From positions 1-27,702 of the forward strand of contig CAYPDM010000017.1 in assembly GCA_964409485.1 (NCBI GenBank): DNA of 27,702 nucleotides, given 5' to 3'. Below are positions 1 to 6,720 of the stretch, piece by piece. Within the stretch, counting starts at the first letter, position 1; each line of letters opens with the position of its first letter. This stretch comes from JAFGPF01 sp964409485 (GTDB taxonomy: Bacteria; Chloroflexota; Dehalococcoidia; Dehalococcoidales; RBG-16-60-22). The position numbers and the translations under genes are program-made. The notes beneath the pieces are model-generated. The model saw only the letters and a list, made by a program, of their open reading frames with translations. It ran no database searches and was not told where the DNA came from.

Positions 1-2
1 CG

Positions 3-296
3 AAACGGCCTAAGGACACCCCGTCGGGAGATTACTCCGCTTATCTCCAGGCGCTTACCGACGAGGCCGTATTTACCGACGACATGATTACCAGCGAGAT
101 GGCAACCCAGGCGGACAGCGATATTAAGGCGCTGGAACTGGGCATCAGCGCCGAAAAGGACTCGATACTTTTTTATTACGAGATGAGGGACGTTATGCCA
201 CGGAGCGCCCTCCCGGTGATAAACCGGATAATAGCCGAGGAAAAGTCTCACCTTCAGCAGCTTGCCGATATCAAGAAGAAACTGGCAGATTCCTGA
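3..296 (+). CDS. Ferritin-like/rubrerythrin-type protein, 5' end missing
   Basis: The reading frame is open from the left edge and ends in TGA, so this is the C-terminal part (about 97 residues) of a longer protein. The visible part is helical. It has a Glu in a long helix (AEKDSILFYYEM) and, about 34 residues on, an ExxH pair (EEKSHLQQL). This is the pattern of the second half of a ferritin-like four-helix bundle, whose Glu and His residues bind a di-iron centre. Rubrerythrin-type proteins with this arrangement handle peroxide or store iron, but the N-terminal half and any rubredoxin domain lie outside the window, so the reaction cannot be stated. An internal ATG at 84 is probably not the start, because the upstream frame is continuous and protein-like. 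Confidence 0.75.
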   Translation, partial: KRPKDTPSGDYSAYLQALTDEAVFTDDMITSEMATQADSDIKALELGISAEKDSILFYYEMRDVMPRSALPVINRIIAEEKSHLQQLADIKKKLADS

Positions 297-379
297 TAAT
301 CCGCCATTACGGAACAGCTTTAAGACAGGGTGGTTCCCCGACGGGTGAAGGAGCCGGCAGCCCCCGGAGAACCTGTGCC

Positions 380-409
380 GTGACGCTCATAGTAATCATG
401 TAATATAAT
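380..409 (+). promoter_or_regulatory. Probable sigma-70 promoter of the HtrA-type protease gene
   Basis: A perfect -10 box TATAAT lies at 404-409, with a weaker -35 (GTGACG, 380-385) 18 bp upstream. It sits in the 162-bp gap before the protease gene. The gene then has a clear ribosome binding site, AGAGGAG at 444-450, 8 nt before ATG at 459. Confidence 0.5.
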
Positions 410-458
410 ACGTAGTAACGCATGTGTGTTTACCGAATGGTATAGAGGAGTTTGATAG

Positions 459-1739
459 ATGGCTAATAAAGTGATTATCGGGATACTGGTACTGCTGGTG
501 ATTATCGCGGGAGGCAGCGGCTATTACTCTTACACGCTTAACCTCCAAATCGATGACCTCGGCAATCAGCTGGCGACAGCCATAATACAGCAGGAGGTCC
601 GTACTGACGCCCTGGGCGATGAAATCAGGAGAGAAATGGCAGGCGGCCTCGGTGTCCTGGAGAATCAGCTGGATGAATCCCAGGCTGATATCGCCGGCCT
701 GGATAGCGAACTTGAGGCGGTGGGCGACCGCATATCGGGGTTAGACGATGAAATTACCGGAACACTGAATCAACTGGAATCTCTGGATGAGCGCCTCGGT
801 GAAGCTGAAACCGAAATATCGCGTTCGGTATTCGATGCCGGTGTGATATACGAGAAGGTAACCCCGTCTGTGGTCAGGATTGCCAGCGGACAGAGTGTCG
901 CCGGCTCCGGCTTCGTATATGATACAGACAGCCACATCGTTACCGCTTACCACGTTGTCGACTCACTCTCCCCTATATACGTCATAATGCACGACGGCAG
1001 GATTTTCAAGGCGACGACCGTCGGCTATTGCGAGTTCAGCGATGTTGCCGTGCTCGAACTGGAGAGCAATCCGTCTGTTGAGCCGCTGCCGACTGGGGAC
1101 TCCGGCCTGATTAAGGTCGGCGACCCGGTTGCCGCTATCGGCAGCCCGGGGGATAGCGACGAGCCGCTGGGTCTCCGGGATACCCTGACTGCCGGTATCA
1201 TCAGCCAGGTAGACCGGTTTATCATGGTGGACAACAAGGCTGTGTCCAATATGTTGCAGTTCGACGCCGCGGTGAATTTCGGCAACTCGGGAGGCCCCCT
1301 CTTCAATTCCGGGGGTGAGGTCATCGGGCTGGTAACGGCCAGGATTGACCCGGTGATGGGGGACGGTATTTACTGGGCGGTATCTTCCAATAAGATGAAA
1401 CGGGTAGCCGATGCCATTCTTGCCGAAGGTTCCTTCGCTTATCCCTGGATAGGCGTGGGCATAGCCGACCTTACGCCGCAGGAAGTGGAGGACATACCGC
1501 TGGCGACAGCCAACGGGGTGCGGGTAACCGGGGTTTTCTCTGACGGTCCCGCTGACACGGCCGGTATCCAGTACGGCGATATTATCGTGGCTCTTGACGG
1601 TGTGCCGGTCAGAGATATGGACCAGCTTACTGCCTATCTGGGCGAATTTATGAGTCCGGGAGATGAAACGGTACTTGATGTAATAAGGCACGTCACCCCG
1701 CTCGAAATCTCCATTGAGATAGGCGCGCGCGAACAATAG
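459..1739 (+). CDS. Membrane-anchored HtrA/DegP-like serine protease with coiled-coil stalk and PDZ domain
   Basis: 426 residues. Residues 5-25 form one hydrophobic helix (signal anchor). Residues 28-125 are rich in heptad-like Leu, Asp and Glu (IDDLGNQL, LDSELEAVGDRI, LDEEI-type repeats) and should form a coiled-coil stalk. A chymotrypsin-fold protease domain follows with the full triad: His165 in TAYHVVD, Asp195 in SDVAVLEL and Ser277 in GNSGGPLF. Residues about 335-422 form a PDZ domain (GVRVTGVFSDGPADTAGI, GDIIVALDG). The family degrades or refolds misfolded proteins outside the cytoplasmic membrane, and the PDZ domain recognises substrate C-termini. The long stalk between membrane and protease is more than standard HtrA proteins carry and may place the protease away from the membrane. 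It has its own promoter and precedes coaE with a 45-bp gap. Confidence 0.9.
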   Translation: MANKVIIGILVLLVIIAGGSGYYSYTLNLQIDDLGNQLATAIIQQEVRTDALGDEIRREMAGGLGVLENQLDESQADIAGLDSELEAVGDRISGLDDEITGTLNQLESLDERLGEAETEISRSVFDAGVIYEKVTPSVVRIASGQSVAGSGFVYDTDSHIVTAYHVVDSLSPIYVIMHDGRIFKATTVGYCEFSDVAVLELESNPSVEPLPTGDSGLIKVGDPVAAIGSPGDSDEPLGLRDTLTAGIISQVDRFIMVDNKAVSNMLQFDAAVNFGNSGGPLFNSGGEVIGLVTARIDPVMGDGIYWAVSSNKMKRVADAILAEGSFAYPWIGVGIADLTPQEVEDIPLATANGVRVTGVFSDGPADTAGIQYGDIIVALDGVPVRDMDQLTAYLGEFMSPGDETVLDVIRHVTPLEISIEIGAREQ

Positions 1740-1784
1740 CCTTTCCGCATACGGGAGTATTATTATTATCAGGTATAGTGGTAA

Positions 1785-2381
1785 ATGAAGACTATCGGAC
1801 TGACCGGCGGTATCGGCAGCGGCAAGAGCACCGTGGCCGGGTTCCTGGCGGAGCAGGGGGCGGTTATCGTCGAACTGGACAAGCTGGGGCATGAGGTCCT
1901 CGAACGGAAAGAAGTCCGCGAACGGCTGGTCGAAGAGTTCGGCAGGGATATTCTTACCGGCGGTGGGGATATTGACCGCGCCGGTCTGGGCAGGCTCGTT
2001 TTTAATAATAGTGAGTTACTGGCGCGGCTGAATCGGATAACGCACCCCTTCATCGATGCTATGGTGAATGAGAAAATAGAGGAATTCCGCCGGAATGGAG
2101 TAAAAGTAGCGGTGCTGGCGGCGGCGGCGTTACTGGAGGCGGGGCGTGCGTGGCAGGCGGATGAACTCTGGATAACCGTCGCACCTGAAGAAGCTGTATT
2201 GAAAAGACTGTCCGGAAGGACAGGCTATTCCGGGGAGGAATCTAAGGCGCGCATCAACTCACAGATGCCAAACGAAGAACGCGTTAAGCAGGCGGACGTG
2301 GTCATCGATACCGACTGCACCCTCGATGAGCTTAAGGCAAGAGTAGCGGCGGAGTGGCAAAAGCTGCTGGAGAGGCTGTAA
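1785..2381 (+). CDS. coaE: Dephospho-CoA kinase
   Basis: 198 residues, the normal size for CoaE. The N-terminus begins directly with the Walker A motif (MKTIGLTGGIGSGKST, residues 1-16). A second conserved segment, LGHEVLE, follows, then RITHPFI and the late AEWQKLLERL helix. The enzyme phosphorylates the 3'-hydroxyl of dephospho-CoA with ATP, the last step of coenzyme A synthesis. The pantothenate operon supplying that pathway is about 3.5 kb downstream in the same window. The upstream Shine-Dalgarno sequence is weak (AGGTATAGTGGTAA before ATG). Confidence 0.92.
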   Translation: MKTIGLTGGIGSGKSTVAGFLAEQGAVIVELDKLGHEVLERKEVRERLVEEFGRDILTGGGDIDRAGLGRLVFNNSELLARLNRITHPFIDAMVNEKIEEFRRNGVKVAVLAAAALLEAGRAWQADELWITVAPEEAVLKRLSGRTGYSGEESKARINSQMPNEERVKQADVVIDTDCTLDELKARVAAEWQKLLERL

Positions 2382-2404
2382 AATCCGTTCGCCGCGTATC
2401 CCAT

Positions 2405-2433
2405 TTGACGCCTAGCTGTAAAACTGGTATAAT
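2405..2433 (+). promoter_or_regulatory. Strong sigma-70 promoter of the rplU-rpmA-rpmE operon
   Basis: TTGACG (2405-2410) and TATAAT (2428-2433) are separated by exactly 17 bp. The expected transcription start near 2440 leaves a leader of only about 14 nt. That leader holds the GGAGG ribosome binding site (2443-2447) and leads straight into the L21 coding sequence. Confidence 0.85.
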
Positions 2434-2453
2434 ATGTTTTTTGGAGGCTTAAA

Positions 2454-2843
2454 ATTTACGCTATTATTGAAACAGGCGGCAAACAGTATAAGGTCGCCGA
2501 AGGTGATACCATTGAGGTAGAACGCCTGGAGGTGAAAGAGGGCGGTTCTATAGAGCTGGACAGGGTGCTGCTTATCGGCGATGGCGATAACGTAACCGTC
2601 GGCAAGCCGGCTATCGAAGGCGCCAGGGTACTGGCCATGGTAAATGGCAATGGCCGCGGCGAGAAGATAATCGTCTTCAAATATAAGGCGAAGGTTCGCT
2701 ATCGCCGCAAGAACGGACACCGCCAGCATTTTACCAGTCTCAATATCGATAAGATACTGCCGCCGGGAGTAGAAGCCCCCAAACCGGCGAAGAAGAGAGC
2801 AACCAGGCGTAAGAAGAAAGAGGAAACAACGGATGGCGCATAA
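2454..2843 (+). CDS. rplU: Large ribosomal subunit protein bL21, apparent ATT start codon
   Basis: The protein follows the L21 pattern: (M)YAIIETGGKQYKVAEGD at the N-terminus, then FKYKAKVRYRRKNGHRQ near the end of the domain and a Lys/Arg-rich tail (KRATRRKKKEE). The family's N-terminal Met maps to ATT at 2454. The frame is stopped by TAA at 2430-2432, and no ATG, GTG or TTG lies between that stop and codon 27 (GTG at 2532), which would remove the conserved first strand. GGAGG ends 6 nt before the ATT. I therefore place the start at ATT, giving 129 residues. L21 binds 23S rRNA in the large subunit. The gene overlaps rpmA by 11 bp. An ATG-to-ATT sequencing error cannot be excluded from this sequence alone. 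Confidence 0.9.
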   Translation: MYAIIETGGKQYKVAEGDTIEVERLEVKEGGSIELDRVLLIGDGDNVTVGKPAIEGARVLAMVNGNGRGEKIIVFKYKAKVRYRRKNGHRQHFTSLNIDKILPPGVEAPKPAKKRATRRKKKEETTDGA

Positions 2844-3087
2844 AAAAGGAGGCGGCACCAGTCGCAACGGTCGCGACAGCCAGGGCCAGCGACTCGGCGT
2901 TAAGAGGTTCGCCGGGCAGCTGGTTAATGCCGGTACCATACTGGTACGCCAGCGCGGCACGCGCATTTTCCCCGGAAATAACGTGGGTATCGGTAAAGAC
3001 CATACCCTCTTTGCCCTTATCGATGGCATCGTGCAATACGAACCCACCAGCGACAATCGGAGAAAGGTCAGCGTTTACGCCAGCTGA
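2833..3087 (+). CDS. rpmA: Large ribosomal subunit protein bL27
   Basis: 84 residues beginning MAHKKGGGTSRNGRDSQGQR, the classic L27 N-terminus that reaches towards the peptidyl-transferase centre. FAGQLVNAGTILVRQRGT and PGNNVGIGKDHTLFA follow. No N-terminal extension of the kind cleaved in Firmicutes is present. It starts inside the last codons of rplU (11-bp overlap), so translation is probably coupled. The order rplU-rpmA is the usual one, and rpmE follows after 5 bp. Confidence 0.97.
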   Translation: MAHKKGGGTSRNGRDSQGQRLGVKRFAGQLVNAGTILVRQRGTRIFPGNNVGIGKDHTLFALIDGIVQYEPTSDNRRKVSVYAS

Positions 3088-3092
3088 ATGAT

Positions 3093-3299
3093 ATGAAAGA
3101 GAAGATACATCCTAAATATTATACCGACGCCGAGGTAGTCTGTTCCTGCGGTAACAAGTTTACTACGGGCTCTACCAAAAAGCAGCTTAAAGTTGAGGTG
3201 TGCAGTAACTGCCACCCGTTCTTCACCGGCGAGAGGCGTATGCTGGATACCACCGGGCGCGTGGAGCGATTCAAGAGGCGTTATAAGCTTGAAGGTTAA
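3093..3299 (+). CDS. rpmE: Large ribosomal subunit protein bL31, zinc-binding type
   Basis: 68 residues. It carries the zinc-ribbon cysteines Cys17 and Cys19 (VCSCGN) and Cys37 and Cys40 (CSNCHPF), so it is the zinc-containing form rather than the zinc-free paralogue made under zinc starvation. The typical HPFFTG and GRVERFKRRY segments are present. The gene starts 5 bp after rpmA with no clear Shine-Dalgarno sequence, so it is probably translated by coupling. It ends the ribosomal operon just before an intrinsic terminator. Confidence 0.95.
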   Translation: MKEKIHPKYYTDAEVVCSCGNKFTTGSTKKQLKVEVCSNCHPFFTGERRMLDTTGRVERFKRRYKLEG

Positions 3300-3319
3300 T
3301 TGAGAATATACCGGAAGGC

Positions 3320-3354
3320 AGGAGTCCCGGCACGACGGGACTCCTTTTTGTTTA
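3320..3354 (+). terminator. Intrinsic terminator after rpmE
   Basis: A perfect 10-bp stem (AGGAGTCCCG at 3320-3329, CGGGACTCCT at 3336-3345) with a 6-nt loop is followed by a T-rich run (TTTTTGTTT). The T-run ends only a few bases before the next start codon at 3361. Confidence 0.9.
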
Positions 3355-3360
3355 GGCAGT

Positions 3361-4257
3361 ATGGCAGATAAAAAAAAGTTCAATTACGGCGGCCAGGCGG
3401 TTATCGAAGGCGTAATGATACGCGGGCGCAGTTCCGTGGTAACGGCGGTCCGCCGGCCTTCCGGCGATATTACCACCGATGTCAGGCCGCTGCCCTCCCT
3501 CACTACCAGCCGGATGAGACGGACGCCTCTGCTGCGCGGCGTCGTGGTTCTGATTGAGGCCATGGTTCTGGGCATCAAGAGCCTGCTCTATTCGGCTAAT
3601 ATTGCCATGGAAGAGGAGGAAGAGGAAATCCCCACGAAAGCTATCTGGGGCATGATTGCCTCGGCGGTTGTCCTGGTGGTTATCCTGTTCTTTATCGCCC
3701 CGCTTTTTCTTACCAAGCTGGTGAATGCCTATATGCCGAACTCGGTGGTGTTTCACATTGTCGAAGGTGTTATACGTCTGATTATTTTCATCGCCTACCT
3801 CAGGGTAATGGCGTTCTTACCCGATATCAAGCGTGTTTTTACCTATCACGGCGCCGAACACAAGTCGGTTAATGCTTACGAGGCGGGGGTGCCGATGGAG
3901 GTGGAGTCCGTTAAGTCGTACAGCACGGCGCACGTGCGCTGCGGCACCAGCTTTTTGTTCCTGGTGCTGGTAATTGCCATCTTCATCTTCTCATTCGTGG
4001 GACGTCAAAACCTGTGGCTGATGATAGTAGCCCGTGTCGTTCTGATTCCGGTTATCATGGGACTCGGTTACGAAGTCATTTATTTCGGAGCCAGGCATAC
4101 GAATAACTGGTTCATGAAAATTATCCTGGCTCCGGGGCTGCTGATGCAATCGCTGACGACCGGAGAACCGGATGACCGGCAGCTGGAAGTAGCTATAGCG
4201 GCCATGAATAAAGCGGTAGAGGTGGACCAGGCGGAAGAGGCGGCGCAGGCTACTTAG
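3361..4257 (+). CDS. DUF1385 family membrane protein (YqhQ-like)
   Basis: 298 residues. The start carries the family signature (GGQAVIEGVMIRGR, residues 10-23). About four membrane helices follow at roughly 97-118, 128-152, 196-214 and 217-238. Conserved polar motifs lie between helices two and three (HGAEHKSVNAYE from residue 163; HVRCGTSF from 191), and ARHTNNW is near residue 244. The His/Glu/Cys motifs have led to the label 'putative metal-dependent enzyme', but no reaction is established. Association with rpmE is common in bacteria. The rpmE terminator ends just upstream and no separate promoter is visible, so expression probably depends on readthrough. Confidence 0.88.
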   Translation: MADKKKFNYGGQAVIEGVMIRGRSSVVTAVRRPSGDITTDVRPLPSLTTSRMRRTPLLRGVVVLIEAMVLGIKSLLYSANIAMEEEEEEIPTKAIWGMIASAVVLVVILFFIAPLFLTKLVNAYMPNSVVFHIVEGVIRLIIFIAYLRVMAFLPDIKRVFTYHGAEHKSVNAYEAGVPMEVESVKSYSTAHVRCGTSFLFLVLVIAIFIFSFVGRQNLWLMIVARVVLIPVIMGLGYEVIYFGARHTNNWFMKIILAPGLLMQSLTTGEPDDRQLEVAIAAMNKAVEVDQAEEAAQAT

Positions 4258-4304
4258 AAATTATTTCCAGGCTATTCTTCTACACCACCCCGCTGTGTTA
4301 TCTT

Positions 4305-4465
4305 TTCCCACCCGGACCGCCCTGTATCATTCTCTGCTTATCCCGTGACAATCACCCCACCACCTGATGAAGCGGGGCGTTTAAGAGGGGCGTAAGCCCC
4401 TCTTCTATTATATTCCCCTTTTCTTTTGACAACCTCGTAAGGAGAGGGGGACACAGGGGGTGAGG
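4305..4465. repeat. Composite intergenic hairpin repeat, copy 1
   Basis: The 230-bp gap 4258-4487 holds no gene. It contains three blocks seen again at 10229-10463. The first is a C-rich block, TTCCCACCCGGACCGCCC (4305-4322). The second is a perfect 9-bp hairpin, AAGAGGGGC/GCCCCTCTT, with loop GTAA (4383-4404). The third is CCTCGTAAGGAGAGGGGGA (4433-4451) followed by AGGGGGTGAGG. The third block is identical over 19 nt to 10431-10449. The hairpin may also serve as a two-way terminator between the convergent DUF1385 and hisI genes. Confidence 0.75.
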
Positions 4466-4487
4466 TAGATATAAATCCCCTAAAGCT

Positions 4488-4811
4488 CTATAAATCGTCC
4501 CCGGTCAGTTCCGTGAAAAAGCAGGTCTTGTTGCCGGTATGGCATGTCGGTCCGGTGGGATGCGCCTTTACCAGAATAGTATCGTTATCACAGTCCCGCC
4601 ACAACTCTCGTACCAGTAGTTTATTCCCGGAGGTCGCCCCCTTGTGCCAGAGTTCCTGCCGACTGCGACTGTAAAACCAGACCTCGTTGCTCTCTAAAGT
4701 CCGGCGGATAGATTCCTCGTTCATGTAGCCCAGCATCAGCACGTCTCCGGTATCGGCGTCCTGGACTACAGCCGGGATAAGCCCTTTATCATTAAATTTT
4801 AAATTACTCAC
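4488..4811 (-). CDS. hisI: Phosphoribosyl-AMP cyclohydrolase
   Basis: 107 residues, the single-domain form without a fused HisE pyrophosphohydrolase. It carries the metal and substrate motifs LWHKGATSGN, WRDCDNDTI and PTCHTGNKTCFF, whose cysteines and aspartates bind Zn and Mg. The enzyme opens the purine ring of phosphoribosyl-AMP, the third step of histidine synthesis. The start is GTG at 4811 behind an AGGGTG-type ribosome binding site; no ATG is available. It lies 24 bp after hisA on the same strand, so the two are co-transcribed. The other his genes are not in this window. Confidence 0.95.
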   Translation of the reverse strand: MSNLKFNDKGLIPAVVQDADTGDVLMLGYMNEESIRRTLESNEVWFYSRSRQELWHKGATSGNKLLVRELWRDCDNDTILVKAHPTGPTCHTGNKTCFFTELTGDDL

Positions 4812-4835
4812 CGGTATTCACCCTTTTCTTTATTT

Positions 4836-5561
4836 TTACCCCGGGAACTTATCGATTTCAGAAATCGCCTGCTTCAGGTTAACATCCCCGGTATACAGGG
4901 CCCTGCCCACGATGGCGCCTTCGGCGCCGAGCTTGCTCAACATTTTCAGGTGGTTGATTGACGAGATACCACCGGCGGCGATAACGGGCATCCGGACCGA
5001 TTCTATCATCTCGGCAACCGCCGAGAAATTGGGTTCCGTCAGGGTGCCGTCCCGGCTGATATCCGTATAGATGAAACGCCTGACGCCAGCCTGTGCCATG
5101 GCATCAGCCAGCGCCACGGCCGTTTGTTCCGTATCATTGCTCCAGCCGCGTGTGGCGACGTAACCCTCGCGGGCGTCAATACCGACTGTTATGGAGTCGC
5201 GGAAACGTCGGCAGGCTTCGATGACGAGTCGTGGGTCTTCGACCGCCGCCGTGCCCAGGATTACGCGTTCTATGCCCGCTTTCAGCAGGGCTTCAATGGT
5301 AGCGATATCGCGTATACCGCCCCCGAGCTGAACGGGTATCAACATGGCCCTGGCGATATCCCTGATAATATCCAGGTTTCGAATTTCACCGGAGGCTGCC
5401 CCGTCAAGGTCAACGATGTGAATTCGCGGCGCGCCCATGGACTGCCATTTCAAGGCTACATCCAGAGGGTCTTCGGAGAAGACCGTTTCCTGGTTATAAT
5501 CGCCCTGATACAGGCGGACGCACCTGCCGTCGCGTAAGTCTATGGCCGGTATTATTTCTAT
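4836..5561 (-). CDS. hisA: Phosphoribosylformimino-5-aminoimidazole carboxamide ribotide isomerase, apparent ATA start codon
   Basis: The full frame encodes a complete (beta/alpha)8 barrel of about 241 residues. It starts (M)EIIPAIDLRDGRCVRLYQG with the catalytic Asp of strand 1 (AIDL). The phosphate-binding glycines are visible (QLGGGIRD; IAAGGISS; GAIVGRAL), as is the second catalytic Asp region (IYTDISRDGT). The enzyme performs the Amadori-type isomerisation of ProFAR to PRFAR in histidine synthesis. The first usual start, TTG at 5453, would remove strand 1 and the catalytic Asp. Between it and the in-frame stop at 5616-5618 there is no ATG, GTG or TTG. ATA at 5561 falls exactly where homologues have Met, 6 nt after AAGAGG. 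I therefore choose ATA, with a sequencing error as the alternative. Confidence 0.9.
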   Translation of the reverse strand: MEIIPAIDLRDGRCVRLYQGDYNQETVFSEDPLDVALKWQSMGAPRIHIVDLDGAASGEIRNLDIIRDIARAMLIPVQLGGGIRDIATIEALLKAGIERVILGTAAVEDPRLVIEACRRFRDSITVGIDAREGYVATRGWSNDTEQTAVALADAMAQAGVRRFIYTDISRDGTLTEPNFSAVAEMIESVRMPVIAAGGISSINHLKMLSKLGAEGAIVGRALYTGDVNLKQAISEIDKFPG

Positions 5562-5594
5562 TACGGACCTCTTTTCATCAGGGACTATGTGGGA

Positions 5595-5624
5595 ATTATA
5601 GCATCTGGATTGCCTTTAAGACAA
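5595..5624 (-). promoter_or_regulatory. Probable promoter of hisA-hisI
   Basis: On the minus strand a perfect TATAAT (5600-5595) lies 18 bp after TTGTCT (5624-5619). The expected start near 5588 gives a leader of about 27 nt. That leader contains AAGAGG (5573-5568), which supports initiation at the ATA codon at 5561. It is back to back with the pantothenate-operon promoter, 29 bp away. Confidence 0.6.
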
Positions 5625-5653
5625 TTTGTGATATTATTGTGCATTGCTGTGTA

Positions 5654-5682
5654 TTGACAAGGCCCCAAATATAAGATAAAAT
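5654..5682 (+). promoter_or_regulatory. Strong sigma-70 promoter driving the pantothenate-operon leader
   Basis: TTGACA (5654-5659) and TAAAAT (5677-5682) have a 17-bp spacer. The expected transcription start is near 5689. It is the only good promoter visible upstream of the Rossmann/panDBC genes. Confidence 0.85.
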
Positions 5683-5688
5683 AATAAT

Positions 5689-5827
5689 TGCCATCGACCG
5701 TTATGGCGGTGAGTTTAGAGCTGATACCTTAACAGAAGAAGTCGCTTGGATCGGATACGACCGAGACGGCAAAAAATTAGACTAAAGCAGTTTTGCCCTC
5801 TCAATATGTATGAGAGGGTTTTTGTTT
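5689..5827 (+). ncRNA. Leader RNA of the pantothenate operon, ending in a terminator (candidate attenuator or riboswitch)
   Basis: A transcript of about 139 nt is bounded by the promoter above and an intrinsic terminator below. Visible pairings include GCCA/UGGC at the 5' end (5690-5693 with 5704-5707). A second is a perfect 7-bp stem GGCAAAA (5768-5774) with UUUUGCC (5791-5797), whose right arm uses the first two bases of the terminator stem. A stop-bounded frame also runs through the leader (5675-5785). It encodes AIDRYGGEFRADTL then TEEVAWIGYDRDGKKLD, but has no ATG, GTG or TTG in frame and no ribosome binding site. I do not recognise a known riboswitch class. It could be an attenuator, an independent small RNA, or the remnant of a small gene. 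Confidence 0.5.
5796..5827 (+). terminator. Intrinsic terminator or attenuator 10 nt before the pantothenate operon
   Basis: A perfect 8-bp stem CCCTCTCA (5796-5803)/TGAGAGGG (5811-5818) with a 7-nt loop is followed by TTTTTGTTT. The next gene's ribosome binding site (AAGGGGG) begins directly after it, so transcription of the operon from the visible promoter must pass this terminator. Confidence 0.88.
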
Positions 5828-5837
5828 AAGGGGGAAA

Positions 5838-6692
5838 ATGCTCAAAATAGGTTTTATCGGAGCCGGAACCGTCGGTACCGCCCTGGCCGTACTGCTAAAC
5901 AGCAAGGGCTACCGGTTCGTCGGCGCATCCAGACGCCGGACTTCTGCTGATAACCCGGGTACGGTAGTCAGCAACCTGCGCATACTGGAGAGCAACCAGG
6001 AAGTAGCCGATAATGCCGACCTCGTTTTCATAACCACTCCCGATGCCGCTATAGCCGGAGTTGCTAAAGAAGTAAACTGGCGCAGCGGGCAGAGCGTCGT
6101 CCACTGCAGCGGCGCCGATTCCGTAGACGTCCTGGAACCTGCCAGGAAATACGGCGCCGTGGTAGGCGGTTTTCATCCCCTGCAGACCTTTGCCGGCATC
6201 GAGGAGGCTATCGAGAATATCCCCGGTTCCACGTTCGGTATCGAGGCCGAGGAACCGCTTTTAACCACACTCAAGGAAATAGCCGCGGTCCTGGGCGGAC
6301 ACTGGATAAAGCTGGAAGCCGGCGATAAGGTGGCCTATCATGCCGCCGCCGTTTTCGCCTGCAACTACCTGGTGACGCTGGTGAAAATGGCCACCGACCT
6401 CTGGCAGACATTCTCCATCCCCGGCGAACAGGCTACAAAAGCCCTCCTACCCTTAATCAGGGGCACCCTCCACAATATCGAGACCATCGGCATACCGCAA
6501 TGCCTTACCGGGCCTGTCGCCCGCGGTGATACCGGAACGGTAAACAAACATCTCAAAACCTTACGTGAGAAAGCTCCGTCCCTACTCTTGGCTTATAAGG
6601 AACTCGGACTGCAGACTATTCCCGTCTCGCTGGCCAAGGGAAAAATCAATAAACAACAGGCCGACGAACTGGAGAACATATTAAAAAATTAG
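5838..6692 (+). CDS. Rossmann-like/DUF2520 protein, probable ketopantoate reductase (PanG-like)
   Basis: 284 residues. A dinucleotide-binding Rossmann fold starts at the N-terminus (KIGFIGAGTVGTAL, glycines 8, 10 and 13). FITTPDAAI and VVHCSGADSVDVL follow, then GGFHPLQTFAG near residue 113. The helical C-terminal half is DUF2520-like. The fold is that of small NADP-dependent reductases such as ketopantoate reductase and pyrroline-5-carboxylate reductase. From memory, the PanG ketopantoate reductases described in Francisella belong to this type. Here the gene is 28 bp upstream of panD and leads panD-panB-panC, which otherwise lack a reductase. I infer reduction of 2-dehydropantoate to pantoate. 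The Shine-Dalgarno AAGGGGG is unusually close to the ATG (about 3 nt). Confidence 0.75.
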   Translation: MLKIGFIGAGTVGTALAVLLNSKGYRFVGASRRRTSADNPGTVVSNLRILESNQEVADNADLVFITTPDAAIAGVAKEVNWRSGQSVVHCSGADSVDVLEPARKYGAVVGGFHPLQTFAGIEEAIENIPGSTFGIEAEEPLLTTLKEIAAVLGGHWIKLEAGDKVAYHAAAVFACNYLVTLVKMATDLWQTFSIPGEQATKALLPLIRGTLHNIETIGIPQCLTGPVARGDTGTVNKHLKTLREKAPSLLLAYKELGLQTIPVSLAKGKINKQQADELENILKN

Positions 6693-6720
6693 TAACTTAA
6701 TAACTTCAGGGGGCAATAAA

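Noticed and set aside
963..1892. Long open frame on the minus strand across the protease gene (309 codons)
   Set aside because: It runs antisense to a protein with a full catalytic triad and PDZ domain, has no recognisable domain, and is explained by codon bias of the real gene.
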